Shown piece by piece: positions 24,818 through 32,628 of a DNA stretch of 34,502 bases. This DNA is from CAZXYF01 sp964644705. GTDB taxonomy: Bacteria; Planctomycetota; Brocadiia; SM23-32. Positions within the stretch are counted from its first letter, which is position 1, and each line of letters begins with the position of its first letter. A program made the translations under genes and the position numbers. The stretch is from positions 1 to 34,502 of the forward strand of contig CAZXYF010000010.1 of assembly GCA_964644705.1 (NCBI GenBank), read 5' to 3'. The notes under the pieces were generated by a model, which was given only the letters and a program-made list of their open reading frames with translations, did no database searches and was not told the DNA's origin.

Positions 24818-25412
24818 AGGTTTGTGTCGCATTCTGCCAGAGGCCCCTGTTTTTCCGACGCGCTTCTCGTTCGCATCGGATGAACGTTTCCAGCCGAGGA
24901 TGAGGGAAAATGCGGGTTGCAGTTGCCAGGCCCCGCTCAATTAGTTGACGGTTGATCTCCACTGTACTGGCATTTTGCTGACACGCTATATATGCGAGCA
25001 AACGTCCATAATCATCCTTTTTCTCCGGTCCGTATGTCAGCGTAACCTTTTCCCCGTTTACCATTGTATCCAACCATGATGTGGCTTTTCTTGCCCATTT
25101 CCGCACACTGTTCGGAGACATCCCGAGGTGATGGGCCTGTTCCTGCATACGCTCCATGTTATGTGCATCAGGGGCGTCTACACCGATCAGGCGGACTTTC
25201 ACGTTGTTATTCAGCTCTAACGTGTCCCCATCATATACGTGTGTTACTCGTCTCGCGGCACCTTCCCGGGGCGTATCAGGCCGGTATGTTTGGGGACGCG
25301 ATAATTTATAAAGAAGGACGGATCCCAGGACGAGTGTGAGCAGAATGAAAAACAAGATCAGCCGCGAAGAACTTCCGCTTCTACGTCCCGAGTTGGTATG
25401 ATAGTGGTGCAT
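24810..25412 (-). CDS. Membrane-anchored staphylococcal-nuclease-like protein
   Basis: 200 aa. A basic N-terminus is followed by one transmembrane segment (about 18-35, LILFFILLTLVLGSVLLY), so the nuclease domain is probably outside the cytoplasm. SNase core: VYDGDTLEL (Asp61/Asp63), VRLIGVDAPD (Arg74, Asp79) and DDYGRLLAYI (Arg137), matching the catalytic Arg/Asp/Arg set. The usual catalytic Glu of DAPE is Asp82 here. The end is ..ERGLATATRIFPHP..FIRCEREARRKNRGLW. The ATG at 25412 is chosen because upstream extension is low-complexity and untypical; the SD is weak. It forms a two-gene unit with the DUF123 nuclease. Confidence 0.85.
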   Translation of the reverse strand: MHHYHTNSGRRSGSSSRLILFFILLTLVLGSVLLYKLSRPQTYRPDTPREGAARRVTHVYDGDTLELNNNVKVRLIGVDAPDAHNMERMQEQAHHLGMSPNSVRKWARKATSWLDTMVNGEKVTLTYGPEKKDDYGRLLAYIACQQNASTVEINRQLIERGLATATRIFPHPRLETFIRCEREARRKNRGLWQNATQTYE

Positions 25413-25451
25413 GAGATTTTCTTTTCCGATCAGAAGAACGTGGGCTGTCGA

Positions 25452-25480
25452 ACGGTAATACAGGGAGCTCCAGGTGTCAA
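25452..25480 (-). promoter_or_regulatory. Possible promoter of nuclease pair
   Basis: Minus-strand TTGACA (plus 25475-25480), 17-nt spacer, TACCGT (weak -10). Confidence 0.35.
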
Positions 25481-25483
25481 ACT

Positions 25484-25513
25484 TTGATGTGGTCGCATGC
25501 CGACAACTAAAAT
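25484..25513 (+). promoter_or_regulatory. Possible promoter of HEAT-repeat gene
   Basis: TTGATG (25484-25489), 18-nt spacer, TAAAAT (25508-25513). Confidence 0.4.
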
Positions 25514-25622
25514 AATACAATATAGTAAAAAGAGGTATGATGGTAGCAGAATGACGGCCCGGTGACTGGTAAACAAGCGTTATATTGCGACGGCATTGTA
25601 TCCACCAACACAAAAACAAGAT

Positions 25623-27653
25623 ATGATCACAAAAATGGAGAAGAAGGCCTGTACAGCTGGATGTTTATTGGTGCTCGGGTTCGTGGTATTCGGTGGCTGC
25701 AGAACGAGCGGCGTAAATGAACCGGAAAGACCTTCGGCCACGAGGCCGGCCCGGGAAAAGTATGCCGACGCGATGCAGGCATTGGAATCGGCTGATAGAG
25801 GATTGCGCGAAAAAGCAGCCATTCAACTTCTCACTCTGAGTGATCCGGATGGTCTGGCGGCCGTCAAAAAGCGGATGGGAAGTGAATATCCTCCGGAAAT
25901 GCGGGTGGATATGATTCAGGCCGCGTCTTTTGCTGTCTCCCCTGAGTGCTATGGGGCTATTTTGGATGTTCTGGATGCGAAAAACGCAAAAGTCCGGCGG
26001 GCCGCCGCATCGGCAATCAGCCGATTTGGGGAGCCATCGCAAGTTGAGGCACTCATCGAAAAGTATGAGTCGGGCGATACTCCTCAACGGACACGGGTTC
26101 TGATTATTGAAGCTATCGGACGGGGGATGTTTCATGATGGGATACCCGTCCTGCTGCGGGCCTTGCAGGGGGAGGCTGAAGATGAACGGCGGGCTGCGCG
26201 GAAAGCCCTGAGGCTCATCTCTGGGCGACGGTATAATGGGAATGTGGAACAGTGGGAGGAGTGGTGGAGCGCGAATAAACATCGCAGCCGCGGGGATTTT
26301 CTGGCGAACAGAATATGGGTGTTACGCCATGATTTGAATGCGGCTCAACAGAAAGCTGACAGGTTGGAATCCGAGGTCGAGTACCTATCCAAACTGGTGA
26401 CCTCCGGCCAGACGAATGGTTTGCAGCCACTTCTGAAGGCTCTGATCAGTTCCTATCCACGGGTGCAGGAATATGCGGCCTATCGGTTGCGCCAGCTGGA
26501 GGAAGAGGAACTGAAACTGATTTCGTTGGATGATCGGAAAATTTACAAGACGTTTCGTAAAGCCCTGAGAACCGCCCCGCCGGTGGTACGACAGGATGTG
26601 GTGGCTCTGGTGGTGAAACTGAAGGGCAAGTATCGTAATGCGCTGATCGTAGAAGCGCTGAAAGACGATGATCCCGGTGTGCTGGTTACGGCTATTGATG
26701 GACTGACGGCAGAGCTCAGTGACGCTGTTCAGAAGAGACTGGTGAAACTGCTGAAAAGTTCCGATCCGGATGTACGGGAGGCGGCGGCCAATGCTCTGGG
26801 GCGAACTGATTGTCACAATGCAGTTTCGGACCTGATCAAGACGCTGGATGATCCTGAGGAGAATGTGCGATGGTTTGCGGTCGAGAGCATACGAAAACTC
26901 CACGGGAAAGAGGCTGTTCCGCGTCTGTGTGAACTGGTGGAGAAAGATCCGAGTGCTCGGGTGCGGGAGATCGCCGCCACGGCGTTAGGAGAACTTGATC
27001 AACCCAGCGCCGTTCCCAGTCTCCGCAATGCTCTCGGGGATAAGAATGAACGTGTGAAGCAGCGGGCAGCATCCGCCCTCAAATCCCTGGGCCTTTCCAG
27101 TTTTGATCGAGCCCTTGTTGTTGCGGGGGTGTTGAAGAAGAATGGTTATTGGGAAGACGCGGTGGGTCTTTTGCGTCAGTCATTGGAAAAGGCCAAGAAG
27201 AATAAAGTGTCGGGGGAGAAATTGCGGGATGCGCGGCTGGAGCTTGCGTCTCTCCTGAAAGATGCAGGGCAGTATGCGGATGCTGCGGCGATTTACGAGA
27301 AGCTCTCCGGCAGTGCCGAGACACAGGATGAAGTCCGTCGCCAGCTTGTTGAATGTTGGATTCGCGGAGGTGAGTCGCAGCGGGCCGTCGATATGATCAA
27401 AAAATGGCTTCAGGTGGAGTCCGAGAAAAAGCGCATTCAGACCCTGGGTGTGGGGTTAGATGCTCTTAAGTTGCTGAAGACCCGAGAAACGGGTTTGGCT
27501 GATCAGACCGCCAAAATGCTTCGGAAAGCGGCGCAAGAGGGCGGCGATACGAAAATCATCAACAAACTTGAGGCTTTGGGATGGCCCGCGGAGGGGCAGG
27601 GGGAGTCGGGAACAGAAGAGGATCCGCAGAACGGGCCAACCTCGACGGAATAA
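25623..27653 (+). CDS. HEAT-repeat lipoprotein
   Basis: 676 aa. A signal peptide ends in a lipobox-like VFGGC with Cys26, suggesting a lipid-anchored envelope protein. It then has two blocks of HEAT/PBS-lyase-type repeats: about 45-195, and about 310-480 with clear units such as DPDVREAAANALGRTDCHNAVSDLIKTLDDPEENVRWFAVESIRKL and DPSARVREIAATALGEL. A coiled-coil linker (about 235-260) separates them. The C-terminal ~150 residues look TPR-like (YADAAAIYEKLSG..VRRQLVECWIRGGESQRAVDMIKKWL). It is a protein-interaction scaffold; the partner is unknown. The ATG at 25623 is preferred to an upstream TTG; SD is weak and an ATG at 25635 is possible. Confidence 0.8.
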   Translation: MITKMEKKACTAGCLLVLGFVVFGGCRTSGVNEPERPSATRPAREKYADAMQALESADRGLREKAAIQLLTLSDPDGLAAVKKRMGSEYPPEMRVDMIQAASFAVSPECYGAILDVLDAKNAKVRRAAASAISRFGEPSQVEALIEKYESGDTPQRTRVLIIEAIGRGMFHDGIPVLLRALQGEAEDERRAARKALRLISGRRYNGNVEQWEEWWSANKHRSRGDFLANRIWVLRHDLNAAQQKADRLESEVEYLSKLVTSGQTNGLQPLLKALISSYPRVQEYAAYRLRQLEEEELKLISLDDRKIYKTFRKALRTAPPVVRQDVVALVVKLKGKYRNALIVEALKDDDPGVLVTAIDGLTAELSDAVQKRLVKLLKSSDPDVREAAANALGRTDCHNAVSDLIKTLDDPEENVRWFAVESIRKLHGKEAVPRLCELVEKDPSARVREIAATALGELDQPSAVPSLRNALGDKNERVKQRAASALKSLGLSSFDRALVVAGVLKKNGYWEDAVGLLRQSLEKAKKNKVSGEKLRDARLELASLLKDAGQYADAAAIYEKLSGSAETQDEVRRQLVECWIRGGESQRAVDMIKKWLQVESEKKRIQTLGVGLDALKLLKTRETGLADQTAKMLRKAAQEGGDTKIINKLEALGWPAEGQGESGTEEDPQNGPTSTE

Positions 27654-27678
27654 TAGAGGGGGGGGGCTGGGCTACCGG

Positions 27679-28560
27679 TCACAGTGAATCGGCAAAACGC
27701 CGGATAGCACGGATATGATCGGCGGTCGTTCCACAGCATCCCCCAATAATTTTGGCGCCCGCCTCATAAAGCGCGGGGAGGTGTGCGGCGAATTCTTCAG
27801 GACCTTCCTCATACACGGTTTGGTCCCCTTCCAGTCGGGGTTTTCCTGCATTGGGCTGGGCGATGAGGGGACAGTTGGTCAGATCCGCCAGGTGTTCCAC
27901 CAACCCGGACATGGTTTTGATGCCCTGACCGCAGTTGGTGCCCACTGCCACGACCTCGTTATCTTCGGCGATCCGGATCAGATCGGTTGGTGCATCCCCC
28001 ATTACCGAACGGTATTTACCGTCGTCCTGTGCGTCAAATTTCATGCTGGCAAGCAGGGGCAGACTGGTGGCTTCGCGAGCCGCCGTCAGGGCAAGGTTGA
28101 GTTCATTGCTGGACTCAAAAGTTTCGGCCAGGATGGCGTCGGCCCCGGCTTCCTCCAGGGCTGAGGCCTGTCTCGCAAATGCCGCTTGAGCATCTTGTTC
28201 CGAGAGCGTTCCGAGCGGTTGGATCAGTTCGCCGCAGGGGCCCATATCACCGAACACCACCGTATCGTCTTCTCCTGCTTGTCGAGCGTTCCGGACTCCG
28301 GCAGCAATTATTTCTTCAGTTCGTTCCGCCAGATCATGGCGGGCAAGAGAGATGGGATTGGCGCCGAACGTGTTCGCGATTAAATGGCAGGCGCCCGCTT
28401 CTACATAGCTTTCCTGTATCTGTTGAATTACATCGGGTTGATCAACATTCCATAATTCCCCGGGAATATTGTTCGGCAGGCCCCTGGCTATCAGCTGGCT
28501 GCCCATTGCCGCGTCACCGGTAAGCAACTCAAAACGTTCCAGATAAGAAGAAAAATTCAT
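27679..28560 (-). CDS. Homocysteine S-methyltransferase family protein
   Basis: 293-aa zinc TIM-barrel of the BHMT/MetH-N-terminal type. LLTGDAAMGSQLIARG starts the domain. ANTFGANPISLARHDL is the conserved substrate segment. The zinc cysteines are in GTNCGQG and GGCCGTT. It transfers a methyl group (from a betaine-, S-methylmethionine- or corrinoid-type donor, not predictable) to homocysteine, giving methionine. AAGGA lies 9 nt before the ATG. It lies 81 nt downstream of nikR on the same strand, and that gap contains a GTTAC-N14-GTAAC inverted repeat, so nickel control is plausible. It is convergent with the HEAT gene. Confidence 0.88.
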   Translation of the reverse strand: MNFSSYLERFELLTGDAAMGSQLIARGLPNNIPGELWNVDQPDVIQQIQESYVEAGACHLIANTFGANPISLARHDLAERTEEIIAAGVRNARQAGEDDTVVFGDMGPCGELIQPLGTLSEQDAQAAFARQASALEEAGADAILAETFESSNELNLALTAAREATSLPLLASMKFDAQDDGKYRSVMGDAPTDLIRIAEDNEVVAVGTNCGQGIKTMSGLVEHLADLTNCPLIAQPNAGKPRLEGDQTVYEEGPEEFAAHLPALYEAGAKIIGGCCGTTADHIRAIRRFADSL

Positions 28561-28613
28561 GGAGATGATCCTTTCGATTCTGAGCCGTAAGGCGTGGGTG
28601 GGCGGGACAAGAC

Positions 28614-28637
28614 GTTACCGAAGCTCGTTCACGTAAC
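28614..28637. promoter_or_regulatory. Putative NikR operator GTTAC-N14-GTAAC
   Basis: A perfect inverted repeat GTTAC (28614-28618) and GTAAC (28633-28637), 14 nt apart, lies 54-77 nt before the methyltransferase start and just after the nikR stop. It matches the core of the GTGTTAC-N13/14-GTAACAC motif recalled for Geobacter-type NikR proteins. Confidence 0.5.
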
Positions 28638-28641
28638 CTGG

Positions 28642-29061
28642 TTAGTGAATGGCGTGTCCCGTCGTGCCGAGGTTGATTTTTCCGTACTTGACGCCTCGCA
28701 TACTGATCAGTTTTTGTCCAAAACGCCGTAATTCCTGGCCATTGCCGCGCAGAACGACGATTTCCATACAGTTGTCTTCATCAATATGTACATGGAGAGT
28801 TGAAATGACATTTCCGGGATTGTGATGCTGCTCCTCGGTGAGTCGTTCATCCACGGACATCTCATGGTGGTCATACACCAGGAAGACCACGCCGAAGGTT
28901 TCCTGATCCGGGGCTTCCCACTCCTCCTGTACCAGTTTTTCCCGTATCAAATCCCGAATCGCTTCGGAACGATTATCATAGCCCGATTGCTTTATCAGAG
29001 CATCAAAATCATCGAGAAGCGATAGGTCAAGAGAAACTCCAAATCGAACCGTGTCCGACAT
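28642..29061 (-). CDS. nikR: NikR-type nickel-responsive regulator
   Basis: 139 aa, the normal length. The N-terminal ribbon-helix-helix domain is VRFGVSLDLSLLDDFDALIKQSGYDNRSEAIRDLIRE. The DNA-contacting strand reads Arg6-x-Gly8-x-Ser10, unlike Arg-Thr-Thr of E. coli. The C-terminal ACT-like metal domain has ligands His79/80, His90, His92 and Cys98 (EEQHHNPGNVISTLHVHIDEDNC). A perfect GGAGGT precedes the ATG by 8 nt. It represses or activates nickel-related genes when Ni(II) is bound. No nickel transporter, urease or hydrogenase is in the window. Confidence 0.93.
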   Translation of the reverse strand: MSDTVRFGVSLDLSLLDDFDALIKQSGYDNRSEAIRDLIREKLVQEEWEAPDQETFGVVFLVYDHHEMSVDERLTEEQHHNPGNVISTLHVHIDEDNCMEIVVLRGNGQELRRFGQKLISMRGVKYGKINLGTTGHAIH

Positions 29062-29262
29062 GATTTGGTACCTCCATCCCCCGACAAGAAGTTATGATGT
29101 GGGGTGATCAGTGGTGAAGATTTACCCGATAAACGAGTCCATCAGGAGGCAACCGGGCAGCTGTTAGTCCACTGAGCCGCCGATGATGTATGCTCGCATG
29201 TGGAACCCGTATGTGGCGCGGCAGGGATTGCGTTTTACTCGGCTTTTATGCCAGATATGTTT

Positions 29263-30723
29263 TCAGAGGGCTTCCATATTTTGAGCCAGAACCGGCACCG
29301 GATCCTTTTTCATGACCCGTTTGAGGGAGAACTGTTTCGGCAATTCGCGGCCATGCTTCTGCCAGGCATGAAGTTTTTGTAGGAAGCCGGAGTTCGTCTT
29401 CCGCCATGATTTCAGGATGCGTTTGCCCCAGTATCTCATCAGTGCAGTCGTGAAGCGGAAACTGGAGAGGGACCGGAGAGCGGAGCGCACCGAGTAGAAT
29501 CGTTTGTTTGCTCGAATGGTTCCCAGCTGGAGATCCAGCGGACTCATCCGTTCGGGCTCAAAAACCACGTGGTGTCCATCATACAGCGACCAGTCATAAG
29601 TAATGATACGACCCGCTTCATCCATTCTGCGGAACAGCTCAGTTCCGGGAACGGGCGTCAGGATAAGGAACTGGGCGGTGTCAATCTGGTTGTCGCTGGC
29701 AAAACCAATGGTTCGTTCGAAGGTTTTCTGATCATCATGGTCGGCTCCAAACATGAACATGCCATGTACGGCAATATCGTGGTCATGAAAGGCTGCGATT
29801 GATTCTTTGATCTCCTGAACACTTTGATGTTTGTTGTAGTCGTCCAGAACCCGTTGGTCCACCGACTCATATCCGACATATACCCGGTCGCAGTTAGTTC
29901 GGCGAAGCAGATCCAGCATTTCTTCGTCTTTATACACATCAGCGCGCACCTGGGCGGACCAACCCTGCGGGACGCGATCGAGGGTCAGCATTTTGTCCAG
30001 CAGTTCTTTTGTCCGGCTGGGCACTGCCGTGAAATTGTCGTCGCAGAAAAAGACTTTTTTGTCCGTCCAGTTTTTGGCCTGTTCCAGGACCAGATCAGTA
30101 TCAAGCATTCTGTAACGTCGCCCGAAAATGTCCGTGACGCTGCAGAATGTGCAGTCGTGTGGGCATCCTCGTGTGGTCAGAGCCGGCAAGATCCGCAGGT
30201 TGTCGTGTCCCTGGATGAGACTGACGTCGGGGGCCGGTAGAGTGTCCAGATCAGGACAGTGATTGACCCGTTCATTATGAACGATTTCTCCGTCGTTTCT
30301 GTAAACGAGATTGGGGATGGTGGAAAGGTCTTTATTGTTTTCCAGAGCATCTACGAGGGCCGGAAAAGTCTTCTCGGCTTCCCCCCGAACGACGTAATCG
30401 CCGTATTGCAATGGTTCCTCGGGGAGAAAAGTGGCATGGGGGCCGCCGAAAACGACCGGCACATCGCGCAAACCAAGTAGCCGGGCCATGGCGTAGCCGC
30501 GGGGGGCGGTGGAGGAGATCATCGATATCCCCACCAGATCGGAACGTATTACTTCCAGGGCAGTCTGAGCGGAAAATTCTTGGACATCTTCTACGTAAAC
30601 CGTCACGTCGTGCCCCCGGCGTTGCAGCATGGTTCCAAGCAGGGGCAATCCCAACCGTGGTATGGCAAGTCCGCTGTAAACGTGGTAGTCAGGGGAACGG
30701 GGTTCAATGAGAGATATTTTCAT
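29263..30723 (-). CDS. B12-binding-type radical SAM protein
   Basis: 486 aa. The N-terminal Rossmann domain is of cobalamin-binding type (about 1-140: ISLIEPRSPDY..LPLLGTMLQRRGHDVTVYVEDV..LVGISMISSTAPRGYAMARLL..VVFGGPHATFLPEE), without the DxHxxG motif, so any cobalamin would be bound without a protein His ligand. The radical SAM core has TRGCPHDCTFCSV (CxxxCxxC) for the [4Fe-4S] cluster, FFCDDNF, and the GGE-like segment VYVGYESVDQ. A C-terminal basic helical part (about 400-486) is of unknown function. Family members are methyltransferases or ring-forming enzymes; the substrate is unknown. GGAGAC lies 9 nt before the ATG. It lies downstream of the tRNAs on the same strand. Confidence 0.88.
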   Translation of the reverse strand: MKISLIEPRSPDYHVYSGLAIPRLGLPLLGTMLQRRGHDVTVYVEDVQEFSAQTALEVIRSDLVGISMISSTAPRGYAMARLLGLRDVPVVFGGPHATFLPEEPLQYGDYVVRGEAEKTFPALVDALENNKDLSTIPNLVYRNDGEIVHNERVNHCPDLDTLPAPDVSLIQGHDNLRILPALTTRGCPHDCTFCSVTDIFGRRYRMLDTDLVLEQAKNWTDKKVFFCDDNFTAVPSRTKELLDKMLTLDRVPQGWSAQVRADVYKDEEMLDLLRRTNCDRVYVGYESVDQRVLDDYNKHQSVQEIKESIAAFHDHDIAVHGMFMFGADHDDQKTFERTIGFASDNQIDTAQFLILTPVPGTELFRRMDEAGRIITYDWSLYDGHHVVFEPERMSPLDLQLGTIRANKRFYSVRSALRSLSSFRFTTALMRYWGKRILKSWRKTNSGFLQKLHAWQKHGRELPKQFSLKRVMKKDPVPVLAQNMEAL

Positions 30724-30858
30724 CTAAGCTGTCTCCAGTTATCGAAAAACGACAGACCACGGCCGACGCAAGTAGAGAGCAGGATTTGCCCGAAATCAGC
30801 TTGTTGCACTGAAATGGATATGTTCCCGAAAGGAGAAGGATCGACCGGGGAGGTAGGA

Positions 30859-30935
30859 TGGTAGCGGGGGAGGGACTTGAACCCCCGGCCCGAGGCTTAT
30901 GAGTCCTCTGCTCTGCCTAACTGAGCTACCCCGCC
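30859..30935 (-). tRNA. tRNA-Met(CAT), possibly tRNA-Ile2
   Basis: 77 nt with encoded CCA. Acceptor GGCGGGG/CCCCGCT (G-T at position 1-72), D-arm TAGCTCAGTTAGGCAGAGC, anticodon loop CTCATAA, T-arm GGGGGTTCAAGTCCCTC. The anticodon stem GAGGA/GCCTC has an A-G mismatch next to the loop. It lacks the initiator C1-A72 mismatch and the three G-C pairs, so it is an elongator Met or a lysidine-modified Ile2 tRNA. Confidence 0.9.
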
Positions 30936-30950
30936 ACCAACGTAAAATCC

Positions 30951-30978
30951 ATTATAATCTCTCTGCTCCACCAGTCAA
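30951..30978 (-). promoter_or_regulatory. Promoter of tRNA-Met
   Basis: Minus-strand TTGACT (plus 30973-30978), 16-nt spacer, perfect TATAAT (plus 30951-30956). The start is about 9 nt before the tRNA. Confidence 0.7.
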
Positions 30979-31026
30979 GCTTTAATAGATAGTTGCTGCT
31001 ATCCCCGGAACTGGAGAGGTGAAAAT

Positions 31027-31105
31027 TGGTCGGGGCGCCCGGATTCGAACCGGGGACCTCTGCGTCCCGAACGCAGCGCTCTGAGCCAAACTGAGCCACG
31101 CCCCG
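31027..31105 (-). tRNA. tRNA-Pro(CGG)
   Basis: 79 nt with encoded CCA. Acceptor CGGGGCG/CGCCCCG, anticodon stem-loop CTGCG-TTCGGGA-CGCAG (anticodon CGG), T-arm CCCCGGTTCGAATCCGGG. Confidence 0.93.
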
Positions 31106-31115
31106 AGGAAGGAAT

Positions 31116-31144
31116 AAGTTACTGGAGGTTGCTGGATCTGTCAA
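31116..31144 (-). promoter_or_regulatory. Promoter of tRNA-Pro
   Basis: Minus-strand TTGACA (plus 31139-31144), 17-nt spacer, TAACTT (plus 31116-31121). The start falls just before the tRNA. Confidence 0.55.
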
Positions 31145-31162
31145 ACGGCGGCTCGACTTGGT

Positions 31163-31191
31163 TTGACACAGGTAGTACTCGTTTCTACACT
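31163..31191 (+). promoter_or_regulatory. Promoter of ferredoxin-DHH operon
   Basis: Perfect TTGACA (31163-31168), 17-nt spacer, TACACT (31186-31191). The leader is about 90 nt. It is back to back with the tRNA-Pro promoter. Confidence 0.7.
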
Positions 31192-31288
31192 GAACTCTGA
31201 TGATAAGCGGGATGTTCCGGTATAAATAACAGTGGCAGAGACCCATTCGTTTTCGTTTCCATCAATTCAGCTTGTGGGAGGATGCATC

Positions 31289-31471
31289 ATGAAAGCTCGA
31301 GTCACGGAGGATTGTATCGCGTGTGAACAGTGTGTGGACATTTGTCCGGAAGTTTTTGAAATGGGCGATGAGTTTGCGGAAGTGATTGTGGATGAAGTTC
31401 CCGCCGAATACGAAGAAGATGTGGAAGAGGCGGCTGAGATATGTCCGACCGAGGCGATTGTGATCGACTGA
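31289..31471 (+). CDS. Small [4Fe-4S] ferredoxin
   Basis: 60 aa, the single-cluster type known from Thermotoga. Cluster ligands are Cys9, Cys12 and Cys15 (CIACEQC) plus Cys52 (EICPTEAI). Cys19 (DICPE) corresponds to the cysteine that forms a disulfide in Thermotoga ferredoxin, but its partner is absent here. It is strongly acidic, as expected for an electron carrier. GGAGG precedes the ATG by about 8 nt; the frame extends upstream but without family match. It is the first gene of an operon with the DHH phosphoesterase. Confidence 0.93.
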   Translation: MKARVTEDCIACEQCVDICPEVFEMGDEFAEVIVDEVPAEYEEDVEEAAEICPTEAIVID

Positions 31472-31496
31472 TTCGGCAGTCTGAATATTCGATTGT

Positions 31497-31556
31497 AGGA
31501 GGTGAGCAGGGCGGACCTCCGGGGATAACCGGCGTGTCCGCCCTGCAGTCATTATG
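31497..31556 (+). promoter_or_regulatory. Displaced Shine-Dalgarno with hairpin before DHH gene
   Basis: AGGAGGT (31497-31503) is a perfect SD, but the ATG is at 31554. Between them an 11-bp perfect stem GCAGGGCGGAC/GTCCGCCCTGC (31506-31516 with 31536-31546) has an inner CCGG/CCGG in the loop. Removing the hairpin leaves 7 nt to the ATG. ACCTCC (31515-31520) could instead pair with GGAGGT and hide the SD. Confidence 0.5.
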
Positions 31557-32618
31557 GAAAGCCGGTTAGAACCAGCAGAGGAGAGTCGGGATGGGCTACG
31601 AGCCCTGCGTGAAGCCATCGAAGGGGCAGAGCGGGTGTGGATTCTTCTCCATGATGGGCCGGATCCGGATGCGATGGCCAGTGGGCTTATCCTGCAAACT
31701 GTTCTGGAGGAGGGGATGGGGATTGAGGCGGGAATTACTTACGGGGGGATTATAGGACGGCCCGACAATCGAGCAATGCCCGAGTTGCTGGGGATCACAC
31801 TCCATCATTTTGCCACCGTTGATGTGGGGGAAGACGATGAATTTATTTGTGTTGATACGCAGCCCGGATTCAGCAACCATTCCCTGCCCGACGATGCACA
31901 TGTGGCGGCCGTCATAGATCACCATCCCGGCGGGGGGGAGGGAAGTGACGCGGATCATGTTGATGTGCGGTCCGATGTGGGGGCAGCTACGACTATAGCC
32001 ATGGAATATTTTTATGCTCAGGGTCTGGAGCTCACCTCTCAGGTTGCCACAGCAGCGGCGTATGCCATTGTCTCGGAGACAGAAGACCTCGGACGTGAGG
32101 TGTCCTACCGGGATCTGCGGGTTTACATCCAGGTGCTGGAGAAAGCGGATCATGTCCTGATCGGCAAGTTGCGCCATCCCCGTGTCGAACGTGGCTTTTT
32201 CCGCACTCTTGCCGCTGCGCTGAATGCTGCGTCCATGCATCAGGATGTCGTTGTCTGCCATCTGCAGAACATCCATGCGCCCGACGAACTGCCCCGGGTG
32301 GCCGATATCCTGAATCCGCTGGAAGAAAACTCGTGGGTGTTCTGCACGGGCGAACAGTCCGATAAGATGATACTCACTTTACGGAGCAGTGAGAGCGATG
32401 CGAATGCGGAAGTGGTAATGGGGAAGATTCTGGGGGGACGGGGCGGTGGGGGCGGTCATGGAATGGTGGCAGGGGGACAGATTGAGCTGGAGCAAGGAGA
32501 GGATGTGGGGGAATTGCGGGAAAATCTCACACGCAGGTTCTTAGAGGCCTTGGGATACGATCCTGATCAGGAGTTTGAGCCTCTGCTGAATCCGCCCGCT
32601 GAAGAAATGATTCCCTAA
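31554..32618 (+). CDS. DHH/DHHA1 phosphoesterase (NrnA-like)
   Basis: 354 aa. The DHH domain has HDGPDPDAMASG (His33, Asp37, Asp39), CVDTQPG and the signature IDHHPGG, which bind the two Mn2+ ions. A linker leads to a DHHA1 domain ending in GGRGGGGGHGMVAGG. Such proteins degrade short oligoribonucleotides, pAp or cyclic dinucleotide products in the cytoplasm; which applies here is unknown. This ATG is the first possible start, because a stop lies in frame at 31503. No SD lies at normal distance (see the leader structure). The 3' end is 10 nt from the convergent plsY. Confidence 0.9.
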   Translation: MESRLEPAEESRDGLRALREAIEGAERVWILLHDGPDPDAMASGLILQTVLEEGMGIEAGITYGGIIGRPDNRAMPELLGITLHHFATVDVGEDDEFICVDTQPGFSNHSLPDDAHVAAVIDHHPGGGEGSDADHVDVRSDVGAATTIAMEYFYAQGLELTSQVATAAAYAIVSETEDLGREVSYRDLRVYIQVLEKADHVLIGKLRHPRVERGFFRTLAAALNAASMHQDVVVCHLQNIHAPDELPRVADILNPLEENSWVFCTGEQSDKMILTLRSSESDANAEVVMGKILGGRGGGGGHGMVAGGQIELEQGEDVGELRENLTRRFLEALGYDPDQEFEPLLNPPAEEMIP

Positions 32619-32628
32619 GAGTGACCGT

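Noticed and set aside
24282..29215. Short match GAACCCGCATGTG (24282-24294) and GAACCCGTATGTG (29203-29215), reminiscent of group II intron remnants
   Set aside because: Only 13 nt with one mismatch, no flanking similarity and no reverse transcriptase or domain V structure; chance is sufficient.
31506..31546. Hairpin before the DHH gene as a transcription terminator of the ferredoxin gene
   Set aside because: There is no T-tract after the stem, and the ATG follows within 8 nt; a translational role fits better.
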